Origin: a bacterium
GTDB lineage: Bacteria > Ratteibacteria > UBA8468 > B48-G9 > JAFGKM01
NCBI GenBank assembly: GCA_029548585.1
Contig: JAKPNC010000193.1
Span: 1 to 7,851 of the forward strand
Reading direction: 5' to 3'
DNA length: 7,851 bases
This document shows, in pieces, positions 1 through 6,906 of the stretch. The notes below the pieces were generated by a model, which saw nothing but the letters and a program-made list of their open reading frames with translations, searched no databases and was not told the origin of the DNA. A program made the position numbers and the translations under genes. Each line of letters starts with the position of its first letter. The stretch's first letter is position 1.

Positions 1-422
1 ACGGCAGGGTTCCGAAACCCCGCCCGGGGGAAACGCTGCCGCTGATGGAGGAACTGAACTCTCTCATCGAGGACCGCCTGGTCATTTCCTGCCATGATTG
101 TTCTGACGGCGGGCTGGCCGCGGCCCTCTGCGAGATGTCCATGTCGGGGGAATACGGAAGCGAGGTGTCCCTTGATAATCTGGCTGAGGAAAAGATTCTT
201 CCCGAAGAAATTCTCTTTTCTGAGAGCCAGGGAAGGTTTATCGTGGAGGTTGAAAAAAACCGGGAGGCCGAGTTCGAAAGAAGGATGAAAGGAAAGCCTT
301 ATTATTTTCTTGGCAGGGTTTCCGGGGAAGGCAGGATAAAAGTTTTATTTGACGGCAGGCCGCTTGTTGACGTTTCCTGTTGCGACGCCGAAAAAGCATG
401 GAGGTCAGGACTTACATGGTAA
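1..422 (+). CDS. purL: Phosphoribosylformylglycinamidine synthase subunit PurL, C-terminal part
   Basis: PurL is the ATP-dependent synthetase subunit that converts FGAR to FGAM in de novo purine synthesis in the cytoplasm, using ammonia supplied by PurQ. Only the last 139 codons are present; the gene enters from the left edge with its first full codon at position 3, and the ATG at 45 is internal. The translated end carries the HDCSDGGLAAALCEM motif (about positions 96-140), the hallmark of the second AIRS/PurM-like C-terminal domain of PurL. It is followed by an ILFSESQGRFIVEV segment (about 206-247), also typical of that domain. The stop is TAA at 420-422. The last 7 bases overlap the start of purQ, which implies translational coupling. 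Identification rests on these motifs and on the adjacent purQ; the family call is firm. Confidence 0.95.
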   Translation, partial: GRVPKPRPGETLPLMEELNSLIEDRLVISCHDCSDGGLAAALCEMSMSGEYGSEVSLDNLAEEKILPEEILFSESQGRFIVEVEKNREAEFERRMKGKPYYFLGRVSGEGRIKVLFDGRPLVDVSCCDAEKAWRSGLTW

Positions 423-1186
423 AACCCAGGATGCTGATACTGAGGGTGGGCGGGACGAATTGCGACCTTGAGACTGAATGGGCTTTCAGGCTTGCCGGCG
501 CGCTGCCCGAGAGGGTCCACTTAAACATGTTGAAATCCGGGGAGAAGAAACTGGACAATTACCAGGCGCTTGTCATTCCAGGGGGCTTCTCTTACGGGGA
601 CGATATCTCCGCCGGGAAGGTACTGGCAAACAAGATAAGGTACGGCATCAAGGAAGAAATCACATCTTTTATCGGAAAGGGCAGGCCCGTGCTGGGGATA
701 TGCAACGGTTTCCAGGTTCTCATAAAATCAGGCTTCCTTCCATGGCCCGGAAGGCAGGAGGCCACCCTTGCCTGGAACGAGTCAGCGAGGTTCGAGGACC
801 GGTGGGTATACCTGAAGGTTGAAGAGAGCGTTTCTCCCTTTTTCAAGGGTATGCGGGGAATAATAAGGCTTCCGGTCGCCCATGCTGAAGGGAGGTTTCT
901 TGTGCGTGAACCGAAAATCCTTGAAAGTATTGAAAGCAAGAAGCTTGTCCTTATGAGATACTGCGACTCTTCCGGCAGGCATGCCGGCTACCCCGGTAAT
1001 CCCAACGGTTCTGCCGGGGATATTGCGGGCATATGCGACCCAAGCGGCCTCATAGTAGGCATGATGCCGCATCCTGAAAGGGCTCTTCTCGATTTTTTCT
1101 GCCCCGATTCCAGGGGACGCGGAAAGAAAGGAGGAGAGGGTGACGGATATTCTTTTTTCAAAAACGTTGTCGATTATTTCAGGTGA
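416..1186 (+). CDS. purQ: Phosphoribosylformylglycinamidine synthase subunit PurQ (glutamine amidotransferase)
   Basis: PurQ is the class I glutamine amidotransferase subunit of FGAM synthase; it hydrolyses glutamine and passes ammonia to PurL. The 256-residue product opens with MLILRVGGTNCDLETEWAF and has IPGGFSYGDDISAGKVLAN (about 54-72). The nucleophile elbow GICNGFQ places the catalytic Cys at 96, and GMMPHPERAL supplies His219 and Glu221 to complete the triad. PVAHAEGRF (153-161) is also family-typical. At about 256 aa it belongs to the longer PurQ form rather than the roughly 227-aa Bacillus form. The ATG at 416 is chosen because GGAGG (400-404) lies about 11 bases upstream and the protein then starts where PurQ proteins normally start. 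In-frame TTG at 380 and ATG at 398 would add an unconserved N-terminal tail inside purL. The gene overlaps purL by 7 bases. Confidence 0.95.
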   Translation: MVKPRMLILRVGGTNCDLETEWAFRLAGALPERVHLNMLKSGEKKLDNYQALVIPGGFSYGDDISAGKVLANKIRYGIKEEITSFIGKGRPVLGICNGFQVLIKSGFLPWPGRQEATLAWNESARFEDRWVYLKVEESVSPFFKGMRGIIRLPVAHAEGRFLVREPKILESIESKKLVLMRYCDSSGRHAGYPGNPNGSAGDIAGICDPSGLIVGMMPHPERALLDFFCPDSRGRGKKGGEGDGYSFFKNVVDYFR

Positions 1187-1195
1187 TTATTTTCT

Positions 1196-1208
1196 CCCCC
1201 GCCGGGGG
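1196..1208 (+). terminator. Possible weak terminator hairpin after purQ
   Basis: A CCCCC-GCC-GGGGG hairpin (5-bp GC stem, 3-base loop) starts 10 bases after the purQ stop. There is no T-tract behind it (CTTCC follows), so it is not a classical intrinsic terminator. It could attenuate transcription or stabilise the 3' end of the pur transcript. Confidence 0.25.
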
Positions 1209-1209
1209 C

Positions 1210-1238
1210 TTCCAATATGCGCTCTCTTATGATATGAT
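1210..1238 (+). promoter_or_regulatory. Weak candidate sigma70-type promoter for the deoxyhypusine-synthase-like gene
   Basis: A TATGAT hexamer at 1233-1238, and an overlapping one at 1228-1233, resemble a -10 box. With a 17-base spacer the -35 position (1210-1215, TTCCAA) matches the consensus at only three of six bases. The position, between the pur operon and the next gene, is sensible, but the match is poor. Confidence 0.2.
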
Positions 1239-1266
1239 TTATTCGTGAGGTTTCTTTTAAAAACCG

Positions 1267-1306
1267 TTTGGCAGGCGTCCGCGCTGCCAAAAAGGGCAAT
1301 TTTGCC
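1267..1306 (+). other. Two adjacent hairpins in the leader before the deoxyhypusine-synthase-like gene
   Basis: TTTGGCAG (1267-1274) pairs perfectly with CTGCCAAA (1284-1291) around a 9-base loop. Immediately after it, GGCAATTTTGCC (1295-1306) is itself a perfect palindrome. Neither is followed by a T-run on the + strand, so terminator function is unlikely. The ribosome-binding site AAGGAG (1322-1327) lies just downstream, so a structured 5' leader that affects translation is possible. I do not recognise a known riboswitch class. Confidence 0.35.
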
Positions 1307-1337
1307 TGTGAACCAAAGCATAAGGAGATTGTGAGAA

Positions 1338-2327
1338 ATGCCGGGAAAAGACAATTACAAGGCTATCAAGGTTTTCATGAAGCATAACTTCAGGCACTTC
1401 AATTCTGCGGTTGTTGTCGACGCTGCCGAGGCGTATGTGAACCATCTTGAAAACGGCGGCAAAATGATGATCACCCTTGCCGGGGCAATGAGCACGGCAG
1501 AGCTTGGCATTACCCTTGCCGAAATGATAAGGAAGGGCAAGGTTGATGCCATAACGTGCACCGGGGCCAACCTCGAAGAGGATCTCTTCAACCTGGTTGC
1601 GCATGATTATTACGTAAGGGTTCCACACTACAGGGATCTTTCTCCGCGCGACGAGGCGGACCTGCTTGCGAAAAATCTCAACAGGGTTACCGATACCTGC
1701 ATACCCGAAGAGGAAGCAATGAGAAGACTTGAGAAGGGACTTCTCAAGTTCTGGCAGAAGGCCGACAGCTCGAACCGCAGGTATTTTCCGTACGAGTTTA
1801 TGTACCAGCTCATAAAAAGCGGAGACCTGGAAAAGTATTACCAGATAGATCCCGCCGATTCCTGGCTTCTTGCGGCATGCGAACGGGATATACCCATATT
1901 CGTTCCGGGGTGGGAGGATTCAACCATGGGCAACATGTTTGTTTCCCAGGTCAGGAAAGGCAGCCTACGGAATATCCTTACGATGAAATCGGGACTGGAG
2001 ACGATGGATTTTCTCATCAACTGGTACCTTGATAATTCAAAAGAGCAGAGCATAGGATTCTTCCAGATTGGGGGAGGCATATCGGGAGATTTTCCCATAT
2101 GCGTGGTGCCTCTCATAAGGCAGGATCTTGAAAACGATTCATGCAGGCTCTGGGGGTATTTCTGCCAGATTTCCGACAGCACAACTTCATACGGCTCTTA
2201 CAGCGGAGCGATACCTAACGAGAAGATTACCTGGGAGAAGCTTTCGATTGATACTCCGAGGTTCGTTATTGAAAGCGATGCCACCATAGTCGCTCCTCTC
2301 ATTTTCGCTTATATACTTGCGGGATGA
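1338..2327 (+). CDS. Deoxyhypusine synthase-like protein (bacterial type, probably polyamine-related)
   Basis: The 329-residue protein belongs to the deoxyhypusine synthase family, NAD-dependent enzymes that transfer the aminobutyl group of spermidine to an amine. Family features run in order: LAGAMSTAELG and the TCTGANLEEDLFNLVAHDYY segment in the N-terminal half, FVPGWEDSTMGNMF in the middle, the GGGISGDFP glycine-rich segment, then SGAIPNEKITWEKL. Lys301 in TWEKL matches the catalytic lysine of the eukaryotic enzyme (SWGK). By eye, the two Asp residues of the human spermidine-binding FDGSDSG motif correspond to Tyr285 and Tyr288 here (SYGSYSG). Bacteria lack eIF5A, so the natural acceptor is probably a small amine; some bacterial homologues act in homospermidine or other polyamine synthesis. 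The start is supported by AAGGAG ten bases upstream; the next ATG lies well inside. Substrate is unknown. Confidence 0.85.
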   Translation: MPGKDNYKAIKVFMKHNFRHFNSAVVVDAAEAYVNHLENGGKMMITLAGAMSTAELGITLAEMIRKGKVDAITCTGANLEEDLFNLVAHDYYVRVPHYRDLSPRDEADLLAKNLNRVTDTCIPEEEAMRRLEKGLLKFWQKADSSNRRYFPYEFMYQLIKSGDLEKYYQIDPADSWLLAACERDIPIFVPGWEDSTMGNMFVSQVRKGSLRNILTMKSGLETMDFLINWYLDNSKEQSIGFFQIGGGISGDFPICVVPLIRQDLENDSCRLWGYFCQISDSTTSYGSYSGAIPNEKITWEKLSIDTPRFVIESDATIVAPLIFAYILAG

Positions 2328-2330
2328 CTG

Positions 2331-2454
2331 ATACCGGTTTGATTTCATCCGCAGAGTTTTATTGGCTGCGTTGTCAACAGCGTGCGGCGTACTTTAAGCG
2401 CGCCTCCTCGCTTCCTTCTTGTCGTCTCGCTCTCTGGGGAACTCAAGCCGGTAT
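2331..2454. repeat. Intergenic 124-base element bounded by imperfect inverted repeats
   Basis: The gap after the deoxyhypusine-synthase-like gene is bounded by ATACCGGTTTGA (2331-2342) and TCAAGCCGGTAT (2443-2454), reverse complements with a single mismatch. A second, inner pair CAGAG (2352-2356) / CTCTG (2432-2436) continues the symmetry. Inside lies a near-palindrome GGCGTACTTTAAGCGCGCC (2386-2404), followed by a pyrimidine-rich stretch with repeated CCTCGCTTCC/CTCGCTCTC-like words. This looks like a small non-coding dispersed repeat (MITE- or REP-like) or a large RNA hairpin, not a gene. No clear target-site duplication is visible. Whether it recurs elsewhere cannot be seen from one window. 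Confidence 0.5.
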
Positions 2455-2499
2455 TACTATACGATTGATGATAATTCATATGGTATCTCCATTCTTCAG

Positions 2500-2512
2500 C
2501 CGTTTAAAACGG
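2500..2512. promoter_or_regulatory. 13-base perfect palindrome upstream of the MFS gene, possible operator
   Basis: CCGTTTAAAACGG has 6-base arms around one central base. It ends 13 bases before the MFS start codon and just before its ribosome-binding site. The one-base loop disfavours an RNA hairpin, so a protein-binding operator is the more likely reading. No regulator gene is nearby to support it. Confidence 0.3.
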
Positions 2513-2525
2513 ATGAGAGAGGAAG

Positions 2526-3698
2526 ATGGAAGAAAAAGAAAAGAAAAAAACATTAAAAATATTCGCAGCGGCTGCTTTTTTTAACGACCTCGGTTCCGAT
2601 ATGATTTACCCCATATGGCCATTGTTCGTAACCACGGTGCTGGGTGCAAATATGGCAGTCCTTGGTTTCATTGACGGTTTCGGAGAAGCAATCGTTTCAA
2701 TATCCCAGGCAATATCGGGTTATATATCGGACAGAATAAGGAAGAGAAAGGTTTTTGTCTGGATGGGCTACCTGTTAGGTTCGGCTTCAAGAGCAGGCTA
2801 TGCGTTTTCATCTGCATGGCGGCATCTTCTGTTTTTCAGGATACTTGACAGGGCGGGTAAGATACGCGGGGCCCCGCGGGATGCCATTATCGCCGATATT
2901 TCAAGCGATGAAAACAGGGGCAGCAATTTCGGCATCCTGAGAGCCATGGATAATTTCGGCGCGGTATGCGGGATTATCGTCTGCATACTGCTTTTCAAGC
3001 TGATCGGCTACAGGAACCTTTTTTTACTTGCTTCCGTTCCGTCTGTTATAGGAGCCTTTCTTGTTTTTTCAAAGGCTGCGGAAGAAAAAAAGTCGGACAG
3101 CAGGATATACCAAAACTTTTCCTTCAAAAATTTAAATGGCAACTTTAAACTCTTTTTGCTTCTAAGTTCCTTTTTTGCTCTCGGCTCTTTCAGTTATTCT
3201 TTCCTGTTAGTATATGCAAAAAATTCCGGATTTAAACCCGTGTTTGTTCCCATATTGTATCTTATATTCAATTCAATCGCTTTTCTGGTATCTGTTCCTT
3301 TCGGAAAGCTGTCTGATAAAATCGGCAGAAAAGCGGTGCTATTTATATCTTATGCTTTCTGGGCGATGGTATGCCTCAATTTTATTCTTGTAAGAAGCTA
3401 TCCTGCAATTATTGCAACTTTTGTTTTATACGGTTTGCATAAGGGATCACTGGAACCTTCGCAAAAAGCTTTTATATCTGAACTTGCTCCTGACAATTTC
3501 AGGGCAAGCTGTTTAGGTTCTTTTCAAATGGTAACAGGACTTGTTGCTTTGCCTGCTTCTCTCACAGCAGGGGTGCTGTGGGAAAAAATGGGGATGCGCA
3601 TTCCGTTTTATTTTTCTCTTATCCTTACTGTTGCCGCAATACTTATGCTCTTTTTCGTTTCCCCTCCCGCAAGAAAAGTTTTCCGGGAGCAGTCTTAA
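2526..3698 (+). CDS. Major facilitator superfamily transporter
   Basis: A 390-residue inner-membrane protein with the hydrophobic pattern of a 12-helix MFS permease and a charged cytoplasmic N-terminus (MEEKEKKK). MFS motif A appears after helix 2 as GYISDRIRKRK (65-75) and again in the second half as GKLSDKIGRK (260-269), as expected for the duplicated fold. DRAGKIRGAPRDAIIAD (108-124) resembles the 'R.GKG.R.APRDALIAD' signature of a common drug/metabolite-efflux-like MFS subgroup, but appears to lack one residue (GKIR instead of GKGIR). The helix-10 region has GLHKGSLEPSQKAFISEL (303-320). The start has GAGAGG only 3 bases upstream (2517-2522), a tight spacing. The gene is noticeably AT-richer than purL/purQ, suggesting separate acquisition. 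It sits 87 bases before the ceramidase-like pair with no obvious terminator between. Substrate cannot be told. Confidence 0.85.
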   Translation: MEEKEKKKTLKIFAAAAFFNDLGSDMIYPIWPLFVTTVLGANMAVLGFIDGFGEAIVSISQAISGYISDRIRKRKVFVWMGYLLGSASRAGYAFSSAWRHLLFFRILDRAGKIRGAPRDAIIADISSDENRGSNFGILRAMDNFGAVCGIIVCILLFKLIGYRNLFLLASVPSVIGAFLVFSKAAEEKKSDSRIYQNFSFKNLNGNFKLFLLLSSFFALGSFSYSFLLVYAKNSGFKPVFVPILYLIFNSIAFLVSVPFGKLSDKIGRKAVLFISYAFWAMVCLNFILVRSYPAIIATFVLYGLHKGSLEPSQKAFISELAPDNFRASCLGSFQMVTGLVALPASLTAGVLWEKMGMRIPFYFSLILTVAAILMLFFVSPPARKVFREQS

Positions 3699-3785
3699 AA
3701 GGGATGAAAGAGGAGATGCGGATCAAAACTGATTTATCAGGGGTATGCAAATTTAACGGTTTACGAACGAAAAGAGAGGTGTTCC

Positions 3786-5264
3786 ATGGATAAAGGGCAT
3801 AGAGGAAAACTCTATATAGGGTGGGGACAGGCGGACATAACGCCCGATGAACCTGTATTAGTATCAGGGCAGTTCTATGCGAGGATTTCAGAAGGTATTA
3901 TGGATCCCGTAACCGCTACGGCGCTGGTCATAGAATCAAGGAAAAGCGGCTTTTCCGACTATGCCGTTATGATAAGCTGCGACCTTGCCATAATTCCCGG
4001 CTGGTTAGGGAAGACTGCCAGGGATAAGATAAAAAAACTGGTACCGGGTATTGAACATGACAGGGTGATAATTAATGCCACCCATACCCATACCGCGCCT
4101 GAATGCAGGACTCTCATGGACGGATCAATGGTCAGGGGGGCAAATACGTCGGCATGCGGCGTAGACCTGCCGGTAATGAATCCTGCCGATTATGTTGATT
4201 TTGCAGCGGCCCGCATTGCCGAAGCGGTGAAACAGGCCTGGGAGAAAAGGGAGCCCGGAAGCGTTGGATTCGGTGTCGGGCATGCCGTCGTGGGACGCAA
4301 CCGCAGGATTTCCTACAGGGACGGTACCTCCCGGATGTACGGCGAGACTGATGACGAGAATTTCAGCCATGTTGAAGGATACGAAGACCACAGCGTCAAC
4401 CTGCTCGGCACATGGAACAGCAGGGGAGATTTGACGGGACTGGTTGTGAATGTTGCATGCCCTTCGCAGGTCAGCGAACATTCTTACCTTATAAGCGGGG
4501 ACTACTGGCATGATACAAGGCAGGAACTCCGGCGCAGATTCGGGAAGGATTTATTTGTCCTGTCCCAATGCAGTGCCGCAGGGGACCAGTCTCCGCGCAT
4601 TCTGGCGGGAAAGAAGGCCGAAGAGAGAATGTGGCGGTTATCCGGAATTACGGAAAGACAGGATATCGCCATTCGCATAGCAGATGCCGTTGAAAAGATT
4701 CTTCCTCTGGCAAAGATGGAACTCGACGCTGAACCCGTGTTTGGCTATCTCCACAAGGAGGTAAAACTTACCCGAAATATTCTTTCTGAAGAAGCTTTGC
4801 AGAACGGATTGAAGGAGGCGGAGAAGTTTTACGCCGAATACGATAAACTGAAAAAGGAATTGGAGGCAAATCCTGACAAAAAGAAAGAACCCCGCTGGTA
4901 CAGGGATATTACCAGGAACTACCGCCTGTATAGATGGCATGAAGAGCTAAAGGAACGTTTTGAAAGCCAGAAAGATAATTCTGGAATTCCGGTCGATATC
5001 CATCTCCTGAGGCTGGGGGATGTTGTTTTTGCGGCCAATCCTTTCGAGTATTATCTGGATTTCGGTATGCGTATTAAAGCCAGGAGCAAGGCTGTTCAAA
5101 CTTTTATTGTCCAGCTTGCAGGGTCCGGCACATACGTTCCTACGGAAAGGTCTTTGAAAGGAGGAGGTTACGGTTCGATACCAACAAGCAATCCCGTGGG
5201 AGATGAAGGCGGCAGGCAGCTTGTGGAAGTGATCCTGGAAGGTATTAACCAGTTATGGAAATAG
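3786..5264 (+). CDS. Neutral ceramidase-like hydrolase, paralogue 1
   Basis: A 492-residue protein resembling the N-terminal catalytic domain of neutral/alkaline non-lysosomal ceramidases. True ceramidases are zinc amidases. Visible landmarks are the opening GWGQADITPDEPV, NATHTHTAPE (97-106, His100/His102 as likely metal ligands), GRNRRISYRDG (170-180), and SQCSAAGDQSP (260-270), whose Ser269 sits where ceramidases carry the nucleophile. ANPFE with Glu421 and the GTYVPTE...GGGYGS region supply probable C-terminal ligands. ACPSQ (224-228) has Cys225 where classical ceramidases have a zinc-binding His. A charged, probably helical insert spans about 335-395. There is no signal peptide, so it is probably cytoplasmic, unlike secreted ceramidases. 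GAGG (3776-3779) lies 6 bases before the ATG. Compared with paralogue 2 it lacks 29 residues after Leu285. Ceramide as substrate is not established. Confidence 0.8.
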   Translation: MDKGHRGKLYIGWGQADITPDEPVLVSGQFYARISEGIMDPVTATALVIESRKSGFSDYAVMISCDLAIIPGWLGKTARDKIKKLVPGIEHDRVIINATHTHTAPECRTLMDGSMVRGANTSACGVDLPVMNPADYVDFAAARIAEAVKQAWEKREPGSVGFGVGHAVVGRNRRISYRDGTSRMYGETDDENFSHVEGYEDHSVNLLGTWNSRGDLTGLVVNVACPSQVSEHSYLISGDYWHDTRQELRRRFGKDLFVLSQCSAAGDQSPRILAGKKAEERMWRLSGITERQDIAIRIADAVEKILPLAKMELDAEPVFGYLHKEVKLTRNILSEEALQNGLKEAEKFYAEYDKLKKELEANPDKKKEPRWYRDITRNYRLYRWHEELKERFESQKDNSGIPVDIHLLRLGDVVFAANPFEYYLDFGMRIKARSKAVQTFIVQLAGSGTYVPTERSLKGGGYGSIPTSNPVGDEGGRQLVEVILEGINQLWK

Positions 5265-5292
5265 TTGTTTACAGGAAAGGAGATGATGGAAA

Positions 5293-6879
5293 ATGAACAG
5301 GAATAATGGTGGAAAACTCTATATAGGTTGGGGACAGGCGGACATAACTCCCGGGGAGCCTGTATTCATGGCCGGCCAGTTCCATGCAAGGATTTCGGAG
5401 GGAGTAATGGATCCCGTCACGGCCACGGCCCTGGCCATGGAATCCAGGGAAGAGGGTTTTTCCGATTATGCTGTAATGGTAAGCTGCGACCTGGTGAGCA
5501 TTCCCAATGGTTTGGTAAACTGCGCGAGGGATAAGATAAGAAAAAAAGTGTACGGCCTGGATCCTGAAAGGGTCTTTTTAAATGCCACCCATACCCACGC
5601 CGCACCCGAATGCAGGACCGCTCCAGATGAGCTTCTCTTCCTGGGCGGCAACGTTTCTGCTTTATGCGGTCTGGACCTGCCTGTTATGGATCCTGCCGAT
5701 TACGTTGATTTTGCAGCCGAACGCATATCGGATGCGGTGAGGCAGGCATGGGAGAAAAGGTCTCCCGGTGGGGTTTCCTTCGGCCTGGGGCATGCCGTAG
5801 TGGGCCGCAACAGGAGGATTGTGTACAATGACGGGCTGTCTCGCATGTATGGAAAAACGGATGACTGTAATTTCAGCCACGTGGAAGGATACGAGGATCA
5901 TTCCCTCAACCTGCTGGCGACATGGAACGAAGAGAAGAAGTTGACCGGCCTGGTCGTAAACGTGGCATGCCCTGCCCAGCTGAGCGAACTTTCCTACCTG
6001 ATCACCGCCGATTACTGGCATGAAACAAGGCAGGAAATAAGACGCAGGTTCGGGCAGGATTTATTCATTCTTCCCCAGTGCAGCGCCGCCGGAGACCAAT
6101 CTCCCCACATCCTGGTGGACAAAAAGGCGGAAGAGAGGATGTGGAGGCTTGCAGGTTACGGGGAGTCGCAGGTATCGGGATCCATCGTTAAAAACGCCCT
6201 GAAAGCCGGCGTGTCACGCCCCCTTGCTGAAAGGCTTTCGGGACTTGCCCAGAGGCGGGATATATCGGTTAGGATTGCGGATGCGGTCGGGAAGGTTCTC
6301 CCGCTGGCAGGCAAGGAGATTGAAAGTGAGCCGCGTTTCTTCTTTCTTCACAGGAAGGTGAATCTTTGCCGCAACATGGTCTCCCGGAAGGATGCCGAAG
6401 AGGCCGCGAAAGAGGCGGAAAAATACCACGAAGAGTACCTGAAGATGAAAAATGAGCTTGAATTATATCCCGGCAGGAAGGATGAGTATCCTGCAAACGA
6501 TTATCTCAGGTGGTACGGGCCTGTGACAGTCAGCTACAGGATGTATAGGAGGAATATAGCCCTCAGGGAAAGATACGAAATACAGAAGTCCAAACCACTC
6601 ATTCCCGTGGATATATACATGGTAAGGGTTGGGGATATGATTTTTGCCGCCAATCCCTTCGAATGCTACCTTGATTTCGGAATGCAGATAAAAGCGAGGA
6701 GCAAGGCCGTGCAGACTTTCCTTGTGCAGCTTGCAGGCACGGGCACTTACCTTCCCACCAGGAGGTCTGTCGAGGGAGGGGGATACGGTTCGGTCCCGGC
6801 GAGCAATCCGATGGGGTATGAAGCAGGAAGACAGCTGGTGGAAGCGACGCTGGAAGGAATTGACCAGTTGTGGAAGTAG
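5293..6879 (+). CDS. Neutral ceramidase-like hydrolase, paralogue 2
   Basis: A 528-residue close paralogue of the preceding gene, similar from end to end, including GWGQADITP, NATHTHAAPE (97-106), GRNRRIVYNDG (171-181), NVACPAQLSE, QCSAAGDQSP (Ser270) and the C-terminal ANPFE and GTYLPTR...GGGYGS segments. The 36-residue excess over paralogue 1 is three indels: one residue near 124, 29 residues around 287-315, and about 6 residues in the EYPANDYLRWY region. No signal peptide or membrane segment is visible. AAAGGAG (5276-5282) lies 10 bases before the ATG; ATGs at 5283 and 5286 are in another frame and stop at once. It follows paralogue 1 by 28 bases and is probably co-transcribed with it. The pair arose by tandem duplication. 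The biochemical substrate is unknown. Confidence 0.8.
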   Translation: MNRNNGGKLYIGWGQADITPGEPVFMAGQFHARISEGVMDPVTATALAMESREEGFSDYAVMVSCDLVSIPNGLVNCARDKIRKKVYGLDPERVFLNATHTHAAPECRTAPDELLFLGGNVSALCGLDLPVMDPADYVDFAAERISDAVRQAWEKRSPGGVSFGLGHAVVGRNRRIVYNDGLSRMYGKTDDCNFSHVEGYEDHSLNLLATWNEEKKLTGLVVNVACPAQLSELSYLITADYWHETRQEIRRRFGQDLFILPQCSAAGDQSPHILVDKKAEERMWRLAGYGESQVSGSIVKNALKAGVSRPLAERLSGLAQRRDISVRIADAVGKVLPLAGKEIESEPRFFFLHRKVNLCRNMVSRKDAEEAAKEAEKYHEEYLKMKNELELYPGRKDEYPANDYLRWYGPVTVSYRMYRRNIALRERYEIQKSKPLIPVDIYMVRVGDMIFAANPFECYLDFGMQIKARSKAVQTFLVQLAGTGTYLPTRRSVEGGGYGSVPASNPMGYEAGRQLVEATLEGIDQLWK

Positions 6880-6906
6880 TTATACAAGTTAAAAAGTGAG
6901 ACAAGA

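Noticed and set aside
380..415. Upstream TTG (380) and ATG (398) as starts for purQ
   Set aside because: They add an unconserved N-terminal tail inside purL. ATG 416 has a GGAGG at suitable distance and gives the usual PurQ start.
2324..2584. An 86-codon open frame between the deoxyhypusine-synthase-like and MFS genes
   Set aside because: It runs through the inverted-repeat element and into the MFS start in another frame, has no good ribosome-binding site, and its product looks like no protein family.
4125..6021. Several open frames on the minus strand inside the hydrolase genes
   Set aside because: They are antisense to strongly conserved coding sequence, recur at equivalent positions in both paralogues because the DNA is duplicated, and show no recognisable motifs.
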